Translations under genes and position numbers: made by a program
Shown: in pieces, positions 26,506-35,820 of the stretch
Numbering within the stretch: the first letter of the stretch is position 1
Layout of the letters: the number at the start of each line of letters is the position of its first letter
Notes under the pieces: generated by a model
The model's database searches: none
Told to the model about the DNA's origin: nothing
What the model saw: the letters and a program-made list of their open reading frames with translations, nothing else
DNA from: a bacterium
GTDB taxonomy: Bacteria > Planctomycetota > UBA1135 > UBA2386
Direction: 5' to 3'
NCBI GenBank assembly: GCA_024743115.1
Contig: JANSXC010000002.1
Location: forward strand, 412,207 to 476,206
Length of the DNA stretch: 64,000 nucleotides

Positions 26506-27969
26506 ATGAGTGCGGGCGGGCTGTTTCTCGGGTTCGACGTCGGAACGCAAAGCACGAAAGCGCTCGTGATCGATGCGGCGCGCGGCGAGGTCGTCGCGCG
26601 GGCACAGCGTGAGTACGGCCTGCTCGAGGGGTTGCCGCCCGGTCATCTCGAGCAGCACCCCGACACCTGGATCGATGCCGTCGCGGCGACGGCCGCGGCC
26701 ATCGGGCAGCAGATCGACCCGACACGGATCGCTGGTATCGGGGTGTCGGGCCAACAGCACGGCGCGGTGGTGCTCGACGGCGGCGGCGCCGTCGTGCGGC
26801 CGGCGAAGCTGTGGTGCGACACCGCGACGGCCGAACAGGCCGCGCGCCTCGGCGTGCCGACGGGGTTCACGGCGAGCAAGCTGCTGTGGCTGCGCGAGCG
26901 CGAGCCGGAGAACTGGCGGCGTGTGCAGCACGTGCTGCTGCCGCACGACTACGTCAACTTTCGGCTCACGGGCCGACTGAGCATGGAGGCGGGGGATGCC
27001 TCGGGGACCGGGTTCTTCGACGCCGCCGCGCGTGGGTTCGACCGCCGCGCCATGGCGGCGATCGATCCCGGTCTCGACGCGATGGTCCCGGATCTGATTA
27101 CGAGTGGGAGCCAGGCCGGCGAGTTGTCCGAGGCCGGTGCCGCGTTGCTCGGCCTGCGAGCTGGCGTGCCGGTCGCGGCCGGTGGCGGCGACAACATGAT
27201 GTCCGCGATCGGCAGCGGCGCGACCCGCCCGGGTGTCGTCGTGGTCAGTCTCGGCACGTCCGGCACGATCTTCACGCGCACGGAGCGGCCCTGCGTCGAT
27301 CCCGACGGTCTGATCGCGCCGTTCTGCAGCAGCGACGGTGCCTGGTTGCCGCTGCTGTGTGTGATGAACCTCACCGGAGTCACGGAGGAGGTCGTCGCCC
27401 TCACCGGCAAGGATCACGCCGAGCTCACCGCGGCGGCGCGCGCGATTCCGGCCGGCGCCGAGGGGCTGTTGTGGCTGCCGTTCCTCGCGGGCGAGCGCGT
27501 GCCCGACCTGCCGAACGCGACGGGGACATTGCTCGGCATGCGGCCCGGCACGTTGCGACCCGGGACGCTCTACCGCGCGGCCCTCGAGGGCACGTCGCTC
27601 AATCTCGGCGCCGGGCTCGCGCGCCTCCTCGCTCTCGGGATCACCGTGGACGAGGTGAGGCTCGTTGGCGGTGCCGCGCAGAACGAGCTGTGGCGTGAGA
27701 TCCTCGCCGCCACGTTCGGCGTGCCGGTCGTGCCGCTCGCGGAAGCCGAGTCGGCGGCTCTCGGCGCCGCGCTCCAGGCGATGTGGACCGTGGCTCGCAA
27801 GGCGGAGCCGGGTCTCACGACCGACGCGATCGCGTCGCCGTTCGTGAGCGCTCGCGAGCGCACCGTGCCGGATCCGGCGCTGACCGCACGGTATCGTGAA
27901 CTGGCGGCGCATTTCGCCGGCGAGGTCGGGCGCTGCTATCCGGCGCAGTCAGCCGAGGAGCGGACCTGA
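26506..27969 (+). CDS. xylB: Xylulokinase
   Basis: Phosphorylates D-xylulose to xylulose 5-phosphate for the pentose phosphate pathway, using ATP. It is an FGGY-family kinase of 487 residues with the N-terminal phosphate loop LGFDVGTQSTKALVID, a substrate segment GVSGQQHGAVVLD, LPHDYVNFRLTG, and the second-domain nucleotide site GGGDNMMSAIGSG followed by VVSLGTSGTIF. The C-terminal segment EVRLVGGAAQNELWREI is the FGGY signature 2 region. Start ATG 26506. It directly follows xylA, and its stop codon overlaps the next start (TGATG). Confidence 0.96.
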   Translation: MSAGGLFLGFDVGTQSTKALVIDAARGEVVARAQREYGLLEGLPPGHLEQHPDTWIDAVAATAAAIGQQIDPTRIAGIGVSGQQHGAVVLDGGGAVVRPAKLWCDTATAEQAARLGVPTGFTASKLLWLREREPENWRRVQHVLLPHDYVNFRLTGRLSMEAGDASGTGFFDAAARGFDRRAMAAIDPGLDAMVPDLITSGSQAGELSEAGAALLGLRAGVPVAAGGGDNMMSAIGSGATRPGVVVVSLGTSGTIFTRTERPCVDPDGLIAPFCSSDGAWLPLLCVMNLTGVTEEVVALTGKDHAELTAAARAIPAGAEGLLWLPFLAGERVPDLPNATGTLLGMRPGTLRPGTLYRAALEGTSLNLGAGLARLLALGITVDEVRLVGGAAQNELWREILAATFGVPVVPLAEAESAALGAALQAMWTVARKAEPGLTTDAIASPFVSARERTVPDPALTARYRELAAHFAGEVGRCYPAQSAEERT

Positions 27970-29108
27970 TGGCTCGCGAGTCGCGCGCGGTCCTCGCCGA
28001 GCCCCTGCCGGGTGGCGGCACGAGTTTCCGGTTGCCCGACCGGGCCGGGCTCGGGTTGCCCGGGATCGGACTGCTGCGGTGGTTCCTGACGCCGTTCGGT
28101 CTCGCCTTCTTCGCCGTGGGGGCGTACCTGCTCCTCACGGAAGCGGGCCTGGGGCGGTTGATGGGCCTGCCGTTCGCATTGGTTGGCCTCCTCGTCGCGC
28201 TGCTCGGACTCGCGATCGGATCGTCGCATGCGATCGTGCGTGTGCTCGATGGGCGGATCGAGCGGGTCGAACGGCTCGGTCTGCTCGGGTTCCAGCGCTC
28301 GGTCGCGCGCGAGCGCGTCGGCCGCCTCGAGATCGTCGAGATGCCCGTGCGCGTCAACGGCCGGCGGGTTCGTGGGGTCGGACACCTCGTGTTCCGCGGC
28401 GCCGACGCGTCGACCAGGTTGATGGCGGCTGGGTTCTATTACCCCGACGCCGTGCTGCAGGACCTCGCGTCGCTGCTCGCCGAGGAGCTCGAACTCGAGG
28501 CGTCCGGCGGGGTGGTTGCCGTGGCTGCAAGCGATGAGCGGCGGCCCGATGTGCCGGCCGCGGCCGCGCCGCCGGCGGGCAGCGGGATCGTGATCGAGCG
28601 CAACGCCGCGGGCCTCATGATCACCGTGCCCAAACCCGGCTGGAAGGGGTTGCCGCGCCTGCTGGTCATCTTCGGCGGCGTGTTCGTGCTGTTCCCCGTC
28701 GCGATCGGAACGGCGATTGTGATGACGGACCCCGAGTCGCTGTGGATGATGATCGCGTTCATCAGCCTGTTCGTCGTGGCCGGCTCGTTGATCGTGGGCT
28801 GGGGCATCGTGATGGCCGGCCGTCACGCCCTCCTCGCGATCGTGCAGGGCAGCTTCGTGGTGCGGCGGATCCGCCCGTTCTTCGGCGTCAAGGTCTACGA
28901 GTGGCCGGCCGGCACGGTACGTGACATCCGCGTGCAGGACTCGTCCACGAGCGTCAACGATCGCCCGCTGCGACAGCTGTCGATTCGCGGTGCCGGTCAG
29001 GATCTCGCGCTCCTGACCGGGCAGAAGGAGGCGGAGCTGCAGTGGCTGGCGGGGACGCTGTGCGAGGGCCTCGGCATCGGAAGCGCGGAATCGGCGGCCG
29101 CGGAATAG
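27969..29108 (+). CDS. Hypothetical membrane protein (379 aa)
   Basis: ATG 27969 overlaps the xylB stop by one base. Two hydrophobic hairpins are visible: residues about 28-80 (LLRWFLTPFGLAFFAVGAYL ... PFALVGLLVALLGLAIG) and about 228-285 (LLVIFGGVFVLFPVAIGTAI ... LFVVAGSLIVGWGIVMAG). Each is followed by a cytoplasmic or periplasmic beta-rich stretch, so the protein looks like an internal duplication of a two-helix plus PH-like unit (IVRVLDGRIERVERLGLLGF in the first half, LLAIVQGSFVVRRIRPFFGV in the second). No catalytic motif. Located between xylulokinase and another membrane protein; function unknown. Confidence 0.78.
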   Translation: MARESRAVLAEPLPGGGTSFRLPDRAGLGLPGIGLLRWFLTPFGLAFFAVGAYLLLTEAGLGRLMGLPFALVGLLVALLGLAIGSSHAIVRVLDGRIERVERLGLLGFQRSVARERVGRLEIVEMPVRVNGRRVRGVGHLVFRGADASTRLMAAGFYYPDAVLQDLASLLAEELELEASGGVVAVAASDERRPDVPAAAAPPAGSGIVIERNAAGLMITVPKPGWKGLPRLLVIFGGVFVLFPVAIGTAIVMTDPESLWMMIAFISLFVVAGSLIVGWGIVMAGRHALLAIVQGSFVVRRIRPFFGVKVYEWPAGTVRDIRVQDSSTSVNDRPLRQLSIRGAGQDLALLTGQKEAELQWLAGTLCEGLGIGSAESAAAE

Positions 29109-29146
29109 TCCGCGACGGCGACGCCGACGCCCCGTAACTTGGGGCG

Positions 29147-31138
29147 ATGCTGAATCGACAGATCGGCTCGATCCTGCGCGGCAAGGCGACTCGCCTGCAG
29201 GTGTTCCTCGCGACCGTGCTCGGTGCAATGCTCGGATTCGTGCCGGGCTTCTTCATGCCGGGGGACCTCGGCGGTGGGTTCGCGCAGGCGCCGGGGCTGA
29301 TCCTCGTCTTGATCTGCGTGGCGCTGATCGCGAATGCCAATCTCGCGGTCTTCGGTGGGATGACGCTGCTCGCCAAGCTGCTGAGCCTCGTGCTGCTGCC
29401 AGTCTCCTACACGGTCGGCGTCTGGTTGGTCGACGGACCGTTTCAGAGCCTCGTGCGCTGGCTCTGCCATTCGCAGGTCACCGCGTGGTTCGGTCTCGAG
29501 CACTACGCCACGACGGGTGGGCTCGTGGTGGGGCTGTTGATCGGGGTGGGCGCCGGGTTCCTGCTCAACAAATTGCTGCGCGCGATCCGTTCGCGGATGG
29601 CAAACCTCGAGGAGAACAGCGAGAAGTACCAGAGCTACGCTTCGCGTTGGTGGGTGCGATTGCTCGGTTGGGTCTTCCTTGGCCGCGGCAAGGGCCAGAA
29701 GCAGACCTGGCGCGAGATCGCGGACAGTCGAAAGCTCGGCCTGCCGATCCGCATCCTCGGGGTGGTCGCGGCCACGTTGCTGCTCGGTGCCGTGTTCGTG
29801 TTCCAGCAGTGGTTCTCGACGCCGATCCTCACGAGCTCGATGAAGAGTGCGCTCGAGGAAGGCAACGGTGCGACCGTGGACCTCGAGCAGGCCGCCTTGA
29901 GTCTCGCGAGTGGTGAGATCCGCGTGCAGGCATTCGCGATGGCCGATGCGGCGGAGCTGACGAAGAACCTGCTGGCGGCGGATGAACTGGTCCTCAAGCT
30001 CGATACCGCGGAACTCATGCGACGGCGGCTCGTGATCGACGAGATCCGCGCGGTCAACGCGCGGGCGGGCACGCGCCGCGAGGCGCCCGCCGAGCGATTC
30101 CCGGCACCGGCAACGGAGCCCGAGCCCGAACCGGGGCCCGCCGGCGTTCCCACGATCGAAGAGATCCTGGCCGAGTACGAGGTCTGGGAAGCGCGCCTCG
30201 AGCAAGTCCGCGACTGGGTCGAAACCGTGTTCGAGCCCGGCGAAGCACCGGTGCCGTCGACGCCCGAGGAGATTGCCAAGGAGCGCGAAGCCCAGGCCGA
30301 GGAGGGTGGACTCGCGAGCGTGGTTGCCAAGCACCTGCTCGAGGACCGCCCGTTCCTCGTCATCCGCAAGGTCGACATCGAGGGCATCACCTGGACGCAT
30401 GGCGGAGTCGAAGAACAGCTCGCGCTGCGCCTGCGCAACGTGTCGTCGGATCCATGGCTGCTCGCCAAGCCGCCGGAACTGTCCTTCGCGGCCGCTTCGG
30501 AGAGCTTCGCGTTCTCACTTGCCGGGCCGAGCAGCAAGGACGCCGGCGTCGGACTGAAGCTGTCGGCGAAGGCGTTGGCGGTCGACAAGGTGCTCTCCGG
30601 GCTGCGGCTGAAGGGCAGCAACCCCGTGCGCGGCGGCACGATCGATCTCGACGTCGGCGGAATGTTCTCGTCGCTGCCGGGCAAGGCGATGACGGTCGAC
30701 CTGCCGCTGGCCGTGACACTGCGGAATACGACGCTCGCGTTCGGTGGGCGCGAGACGGCGATCGAGCAGCTGGCGATCCCGATCGGCATCGAGGGTTCGC
30801 TGACGCAGCCGTCGATTCGCCTCGAGAGCGGCGCATTCGCGCGCGCGCTCCTCGACGCGGGCAAACAGGAGCTCGCCAACCTCGTGAAGCAGGGCGCGGG
30901 CAAGCTGATCGGTGAACTGCCGAGCAACCTGACGAAGGAACTCGAGGGCGTGATCGATCCGAACAAGTCGCCCGAACAGATGGCTGACGCGGCCAAGAAG
31001 AAGCTCGAAGACGAAGCCAAGAAGCTCGAGGGCGCCGCCAAGGATCGGGCCAAGAAGGAACTCGAGAAGGGTCTCGAGAAGGTGCTGCCCGGCGGGCTCG
31101 GTGGTCTTCTCGGCGGCAAGAAAAGGAAGCAGGACTGA
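29147..31138 (+). CDS. Large membrane protein with an N-terminal DUF2062/TIGR03546-like region and AsmA/TIGR03545-like body
   Basis: A 663-residue protein. The N-terminal 145 residues contain four hydrophobic helices (LILVLICVALIANANLAVFG, LLSLVLLPVSYTVGVWLV, GLVVGLLIGVGAGFLLNKLL) and recall the small TIGR03546-type membrane proteins. A further helix (RILGVVAATLLLGAVFVFQQ) near residue 205-230 is followed by a long soluble part with repeated beta strands (DLEQAALSLASGEIRVQAFA, LVIRKVDIEGITW), as in TIGR03545/AsmA-like proteins. The last 60 residues are a Lys/Glu/Ala coiled coil, ending in a Gly-rich turn. In gammaproteobacteria the two parts are, as I recall, separate adjacent genes, so this looks like a fusion. 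A role in envelope lipid or protein transport is possible but unproven. Confidence 0.75.
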   Translation: MLNRQIGSILRGKATRLQVFLATVLGAMLGFVPGFFMPGDLGGGFAQAPGLILVLICVALIANANLAVFGGMTLLAKLLSLVLLPVSYTVGVWLVDGPFQSLVRWLCHSQVTAWFGLEHYATTGGLVVGLLIGVGAGFLLNKLLRAIRSRMANLEENSEKYQSYASRWWVRLLGWVFLGRGKGQKQTWREIADSRKLGLPIRILGVVAATLLLGAVFVFQQWFSTPILTSSMKSALEEGNGATVDLEQAALSLASGEIRVQAFAMADAAELTKNLLAADELVLKLDTAELMRRRLVIDEIRAVNARAGTRREAPAERFPAPATEPEPEPGPAGVPTIEEILAEYEVWEARLEQVRDWVETVFEPGEAPVPSTPEEIAKEREAQAEEGGLASVVAKHLLEDRPFLVIRKVDIEGITWTHGGVEEQLALRLRNVSSDPWLLAKPPELSFAAASESFAFSLAGPSSKDAGVGLKLSAKALAVDKVLSGLRLKGSNPVRGGTIDLDVGGMFSSLPGKAMTVDLPLAVTLRNTTLAFGGRETAIEQLAIPIGIEGSLTQPSIRLESGAFARALLDAGKQELANLVKQGAGKLIGELPSNLTKELEGVIDPNKSPEQMADAAKKKLEDEAKKLEGAAKDRAKKELEKGLEKVLPGGLGGLLGGKKRKQD

Positions 31139-31154
31139 GTCGGAGGACGCAGAA

Positions 31155-31880
31155 ATGGAACGACTCGATCGCACCGAGCAACGCATTGTCGGCGTGCTCA
31201 TCGAGAAGCAACTCGCGGTGCCGGACAGCTACCCGTTGTCGGAGAACGCGCTCGTTGCTGGCTGCAACCAGTCGAGCAATCGCGATCCGGTCATGGAACT
31301 GCGCTCGTTCGAGATCTCGGGTGCGCTCATGGCGTTGCACGAGAAGGAGTGGGTCGGCCGTGTAGAGGGCGGCGGTCGCGTGGCGCGCTATCGCCATCGC
31401 ACCGAAGAACGCACGGGCGTGGAGGCGCGGTTTCTGCCGCTCCTGTGCGAGTTGCTCGTGCGCGGCCCGCAGGCACCGGGGGCGCTCAAGCCGCGCGTTG
31501 CGCGCCTCGGTTGGACGGCGACGCCGGCGGAAATCGAGGCCGCCCTCCAGGAGCTTGCAGCCTTGCCGCGGCCGCTCGCCGAGCGTCAGCCCAAGCGCCC
31601 GCGCGAGCGGGATCATCGCTGGCGGCACCTCCTGGGCGATGGCTCCGAGGTCGGGGCCGGCGAGGCTGCCGAGTCGTCTGGCGCCGCCGATGACGTCGTC
31701 AAACCCGCGCCAGTTGCCGCTCCCGCGACGGGATCCGCGTCGATCGAGTCGGCTCTGGGCGGGTCGGCCGCTGGCGAGCACGGGGCCGAGCTGGCCGACC
31801 GGGTCCAGCGATTGGAAGAACGGGTCGACGAGCTTCAGCGGCTCGTCGACGTGCTGCGTTCGAGTTCCGGGATCGACTGA
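31155..31880 (+). CDS. YceH-family (DUF480) protein
   Basis: The product is 241 residues from ATG 31155 (MERLDRTEQRIVGVLIEKQL). Residues 1-170 match the DUF480/YceH fold of two tandem winged helices: PLSENALVAGCNQSSNRDPV and then a second domain (FLPLLCELLVRGPQAPGALK). The C-terminal 35 residues form a heptad-rich coiled coil (LADRVQRLEERVDELQRLVD), a common YceH ending. The middle linker (residues about 170-205) is Ala/Gly-rich and lineage-specific. Family function is not established; DNA binding is plausible from the fold. The 3' end overlaps the convergent DUF6807 gene by 46 bp. Confidence 0.93.
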   Translation: MERLDRTEQRIVGVLIEKQLAVPDSYPLSENALVAGCNQSSNRDPVMELRSFEISGALMALHEKEWVGRVEGGGRVARYRHRTEERTGVEARFLPLLCELLVRGPQAPGALKPRVARLGWTATPAEIEAALQELAALPRPLAERQPKRPRERDHRWRHLLGDGSEVGAGEAAESSGAADDVVKPAPVAAPATGSASIESALGGSAAGEHGAELADRVQRLEERVDELQRLVDVLRSSSGID

Positions 31881-32782
31881 GCTGCGGCCCGCTCGGCACA
31901 CCACTTCGCATCGCGCTCGCCGAGCGCGATGACGTAGGTCTGGGCGAGCGTCAGCTCCTTGCCCGATTCGATCGTCAGTTTGCGCGTCGCCCCGAAGCGG
32001 CCGTAGTTGCGCGTCGACCAGGTCGGCGCGCCATGGCGTTCGTTCTGCGCCGACTCGACCCGCAGGACGGTGACGGGGCGCACCGGCATCGGCAGCACGG
32101 CGGCGATCCAGTTGCAGCCGGTCCAGACGTCGTTGCCGTGATCCTTGCTGCCGGCCGGCCGCAGGTAGGTCACCTTGGGCGCATCGTCCGGCCCGAACGC
32201 CTGCAGCGCGCGGAACTGCTGGCCGGCGTGCTGCGGGTCGCCTGCGAGTTCGACCTGGCCCGCCGGTGCCCGCAGCGTCACCACGAAGTCGATGGCGTGC
32301 TCGTCCGCGGCGATCGAACGCGCGCGAACGGCGCGGGATTCATCGATCACGAGTTGGTCGTTCTGGGTTCGCCATTCGATCCTGCTGACCTGCCAGCCCT
32401 TGCCGAGCGTCTTCTGCGCCGCCGCGTCGAACCCGCAGAAGCGCTGCGTCTCACCGCGATTGCAGTGCCAGAAGTCGTAGCGCTTGCCGCCGAACTTCGT
32501 GCGATTCCAACCAAGGAACAGGCCGCGGTGATGGCCGAACAACCCGCCCGGCCCCTTGGTGAGCCGGCGTCCGTCGGGCGCGAACACGTGATGGAAGATC
32601 TTGCTCGTCGCCTGGTGGTTGTCGGGATCGTGCGGTCGCCGCACGATCGTGGCTGCGGCGTGACCGTTCGGTGTGATGACGCCGTCGGCCGACGCACCGC
32701 CTTGGGATTGCGCCAGCAGCGCAGGGGTGGCGGCGGCTGTGGCAGCGAGCGCCACGAGGATGGAAGCAGCGGGGAGTCGCAC
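31835..32782 (-). CDS. Exported DUF6807 (PmoA-like) family protein
   Basis: The product is 315 residues from a GTG at 32780-32782, chosen because it gives a signal peptide (VRLPAASILVALAATAAATP...LLAQ); the frame extends to 32872 without one. Conserved segments include SKIFHHVFAPDGRRLTKGPG, LFGHHRGLFLGWNRTKF and a late RYGRFGATRKL-like stretch, the pattern of the planctomycete DUF6807/methane-oxygenase PmoA-annotated family. That family name is historical: there is no relation to membrane methane monooxygenase here. Many His and Trp residues could bind metal or sugar. The family is frequently found beside carbohydrate-degrading genes. Convergent with yceH. Confidence 0.85.
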   Translation of the reverse strand: MRLPAASILVALAATAAATPALLAQSQGGASADGVITPNGHAAATIVRRPHDPDNHQATSKIFHHVFAPDGRRLTKGPGGLFGHHRGLFLGWNRTKFGGKRYDFWHCNRGETQRFCGFDAAAQKTLGKGWQVSRIEWRTQNDQLVIDESRAVRARSIAADEHAIDFVVTLRAPAGQVELAGDPQHAGQQFRALQAFGPDDAPKVTYLRPAGSKDHGNDVWTGCNWIAAVLPMPVRPVTVLRVESAQNERHGAPTWSTRNYGRFGATRKLTIESGKELTLAQTYVIALGERDAKWCAERAAAQSIPELERSTSTSR

Positions 32783-32870
32783 GGCGCGATCGTACTGGCG
32801 TGTTGGCTGGCTTGCACCTGCCTGGAATCGAGAGGCGCCTTCGTCGAGGCGCCGCGATACGCTGGCGAGC

Positions 32871-34019
32871 ATGAAGCTCGCGCTCTATGCGCATCCGTTC
32901 GATCTCGCTGCGCTGTCGGATCACGGTGGGCTCGCCAGGCTCGCTGATCTCGGCTACTCCGAACTCGCAGTGGCCGCGAGTTATCACGATGGTCGCTGGC
33001 TGCAGCCCTGGAACGACCGGTCGCGCGTGCGGTTTCTCGAGGATGGGACGGTGCACTATCGGCCATCGGCTGAGCGCGACTACGGAGTGCTGCGGCCCGT
33101 GCCGTCGAGTGAGGTGCCCGAGAGCGGCGCAGCGCCGCTCGAAGCCATTGCGGCAACCGCGCCGGCCGCGGGCCTGAGCGTGCGCGCCTGGACGGTGTTC
33201 ACCCATAACTCGCGGCTCGGACTGGCACACCCCGACCTGTGCGTGCAGAACGCGTTCGGCGATCGCTACGTCTACGGACTCTGCCCGGCGCAGCCGGCGG
33301 TGCAGGACTACGTGCTCGCCATGGTCGGAGATCTCGCGGCGCACGAGGGTCTCGCGGCGATCGAACTCGAGGCCTTGGGCTGGATGGGATGGAAGCACGG
33401 CAGTCATCACGACAAGAGCAGTTTTCAACCGCGTGGTATGCTCGGGTACGCCTTGTCGCTGTGTTTCTGTGAGCGTTGTGAAGCGGCGATCGCGGCGCGC
33501 GGCGGCGATCCAGTCGCCGTTGCCGAGTTCACGCGCGACCTGATCGCCGAGCACATCGAACGGGGCGACGCGATGGCGCCGACCGTGGCCGAGGATCCCG
33601 AGGACGTTCTGGGGGTCGCGCGCGCCGCGCGCATCGAGACGATGCGCGATTTTGCCGCGCGCGTCAGCGCGGTGACGACGCGGGACCTGGCGGTCCAGGT
33701 GCATCCGGATCCGCTGTTCGCCGGCAGTCAGCTGCCCGCGGTCCACGCGGGCGGGCTTGCCGCGGATGAGTTCGTGATCACCGCCTATGGCGAAGGCCCG
33801 GCGGCGATCGAGCGGCTCGTGATGGACGCGAACGTGGCGGACCTCGGTGAACGACGCTTGTCGATCTGGCCCAAGGCGCCGCAATTCTCGAGCGACGAGG
33901 ATCTGCTCGAGATCGGTGCGCTGTGCCGTGAGCATGGCATCGGTACGGTGGCGATCTACCATCTCGGTCTGCTGCCGTGGCGCACCATCGAACGCGCGGC
34001 GCGACTGCTGTCGGCATGA
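32871..34019 (+). CDS. Uncharacterised, probably TIM-barrel protein (382 aa)
   Basis: ATG 32871 gives MKLALYAHPFDLAALSDHGG; the longer frame from 32673 runs over the divergent DUF6807 gene. The layout, a beta strand then AALSDHGGLARLADLGYSEL, AGLSVRAWTVFTHNSRL, LAAIELEALGWMGWKHG and a final GIGTVAIYHLGLL, suits a TIM-barrel hydrolase or sugar isomerase-like fold. A CFCERC triplet near residue 200 could be a small metal site. No signal peptide is present. The stop overlaps the next gene as ATGA. I do not recognise a named family. Confidence 0.78.
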   Translation: MKLALYAHPFDLAALSDHGGLARLADLGYSELAVAASYHDGRWLQPWNDRSRVRFLEDGTVHYRPSAERDYGVLRPVPSSEVPESGAAPLEAIAATAPAAGLSVRAWTVFTHNSRLGLAHPDLCVQNAFGDRYVYGLCPAQPAVQDYVLAMVGDLAAHEGLAAIELEALGWMGWKHGSHHDKSSFQPRGMLGYALSLCFCERCEAAIAARGGDPVAVAEFTRDLIAEHIERGDAMAPTVAEDPEDVLGVARAARIETMRDFAARVSAVTTRDLAVQVHPDPLFAGSQLPAVHAGGLAADEFVITAYGEGPAAIERLVMDANVADLGERRLSIWPKAPQFSSDEDLLEIGALCREHGIGTVAIYHLGLLPWRTIERAARLLSA

Positions 34020-35749
34020 ACGCGAACGAGACTCCATTTGGCATGAGCGCGCAGATGCTCGGTTTCCTATTCGCTACTGGCCTTTGCGCCGGCGCGTGCG
34101 GCACGCAGACGACGGCGGAGCCGGAGGGTTCGGTCGCAGCGTCCGTCGGCGAGCCCCCACGGCTGGTCGTGCTTTGCTCCGTCGACCAGCTCGCGAGCTG
34201 GGTGCTGGCGGCCGGACGACCGTTCCTCGCGCCGGATGGCGGCTTCGCGCGGTTGGCGCGCGATGGTGTCGAGTTCACGAACTGCGTGTACGAGCACGCG
34301 TGCTCGGAGACCGGTCCGGGTCACGCGACGATCGGCACGGGCGCGCCGGCCCGCGTTCACGGCATCGTCCGCAACCGCTGGTGGTCACGTGAGGTCGGCG
34401 CGAGCATCTACTGCGTCGGTGAGCCGATGCGCGCGTTGCCAGGGATGCCGGAGGGCGCGAACCGGGGGCCCGGTCAACTCCTGGCACCGACGCTGGCGGC
34501 GACGATGCGAGCCAACGTGCCGGGCTGCAGGATTACGAGCGTCGCGTGGAAGGATCGGTCCGCGATCCTCATGTGCGGTGGCGATTCGGATGTAGCCGCG
34601 TGGTTCGAGAAGAGCACCGGCAGATTGGTCACCAACACGAAATGGGTGAGCAGCGCGCCGGATTGGCTGGCGCGCTTCAACACTGAGGCCGCGATCGATC
34701 GGTTCTTCGGGCGGCAATGGCAGCGCATTGGCCCCGATGCGGCGTACGAGGGCCTGGTCGACGATCGCGCCTACGAGTATCCGCACGAGAATGGCAGCAA
34801 GAGCCGGACGTTGCCCCAACCGCTGACGGGCGGTGGGACGGCACCGAGTCCGGGCTACTACGAGCAGATCTATCGGTCGCCGTTCGGCAACGAGGTCGTC
34901 CGGCTCGCGGCGCAGGCCGCGGTGGCGGGCATGGAGCTCGGCAGCGACGACATTCCCGACCTGCTCGCGGTCAGCTTCTCGTCGACCGATGTCGTCGGGC
35001 ACTACTTCGGTTCGGACTCGGTCGAGGCGCGGGACGCGCTGCTCCGGCTCGACCGCGAGGTCGCGGCTTTGCTGGAGTTTCTCGACGAGCGCGTTGGCCG
35101 CGGCAAGTACGCGTTCTTCCTGACCGCTGACCATGGGGTCGGCCCGACGCCCGAGTGGGCGAAGGCGAACGGGCTCGCCGCCGGGCGCGGCTTGTTGCAG
35201 ACCCAGGCGCGCGCGGCTGCCGAGCGGGATCTGCGCCGGAAGTTCGGCAAGGAGCCAGTGGGGCAGCGGTACTGCCAACACGTCGGTGAGTGGGCACTCG
35301 TGCTCAATCGGGCGGCGTTCTCGGGCAACGCTGCGGAGGTGGACGCGAAGCTCGTGGCCGCGGCCGAGGTCGCGGCGCGGGCCGCGGGCAACGTTCGGGG
35401 TATCGCCACTGCCTACACGACGCGCGAGATCCTCGCCGAACCGCGCGGCGAGGATCCGATACGCCAGGCGCTGCACGCGGCGTTGCATCCGGATCGCGCC
35501 GGCGATGTTCAGCTGGTGGTCGAACCGTATTGGCTGGACGGCACGCTGCCGTCGTCGCACGGCACGCCGCACCCGTATGACCGCGAGGTCGTGGCGTTTG
35601 CGTTCGGGTCGGGTTTGCCGTCGGGAATCACGGTCGACGACCTCGTGCGACCGGGGCTCGGGGCGGTGTTGTTCGCTCGGCTGCTCGGGATTCCGGCGCC
35701 CGCGCGCGCGACCGCTCGGGTGCCGGCCGCACTCGGCGTGACGCGCTGA
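34016..35749 (+). CDS. PafA-like alkaline phosphatase / type I phosphodiesterase family protein
   Basis: The product is 577 residues from ATG 34016 (ATGA overlap with the upstream gene); the Met at 34043 begins a better-looking export signal (MSAQMLGFLFATGLCAGACG) and could be the true start. The first metal ligand is in LVVLCSVDQLASWVL. The nucleophile region GPGHATIGTGAPARVHGIV has a Thr nucleophile, as in PafA and NPP enzymes. Further ligands occur in SSTDVVGHYFG, LTADHGVGPTP and the C-terminal SSHGTPHPYDREV. These cover the two-metal site of the alkaline phosphatase superfamily. The enzyme probably hydrolyses phosphate monoesters in the periplasm. Substrate range cannot be read directly. 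Confidence 0.9.
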   Translation: MNANETPFGMSAQMLGFLFATGLCAGACGTQTTAEPEGSVAASVGEPPRLVVLCSVDQLASWVLAAGRPFLAPDGGFARLARDGVEFTNCVYEHACSETGPGHATIGTGAPARVHGIVRNRWWSREVGASIYCVGEPMRALPGMPEGANRGPGQLLAPTLAATMRANVPGCRITSVAWKDRSAILMCGGDSDVAAWFEKSTGRLVTNTKWVSSAPDWLARFNTEAAIDRFFGRQWQRIGPDAAYEGLVDDRAYEYPHENGSKSRTLPQPLTGGGTAPSPGYYEQIYRSPFGNEVVRLAAQAAVAGMELGSDDIPDLLAVSFSSTDVVGHYFGSDSVEARDALLRLDREVAALLEFLDERVGRGKYAFFLTADHGVGPTPEWAKANGLAAGRGLLQTQARAAAERDLRRKFGKEPVGQRYCQHVGEWALVLNRAAFSGNAAEVDAKLVAAAEVAARAAGNVRGIATAYTTREILAEPRGEDPIRQALHAALHPDRAGDVQLVVEPYWLDGTLPSSHGTPHPYDREVVAFAFGSGLPSGITVDDLVRPGLGAVLFARLLGIPAPARATARVPAALGVTR

Positions 35750-35820
35750 GGTCGTTGGCATCGGGGGCTCCGCTGGACGGGGTGAGGTGGTAGTGGGAGT
35801 CCCGGTCGGGAGGCTCGATT

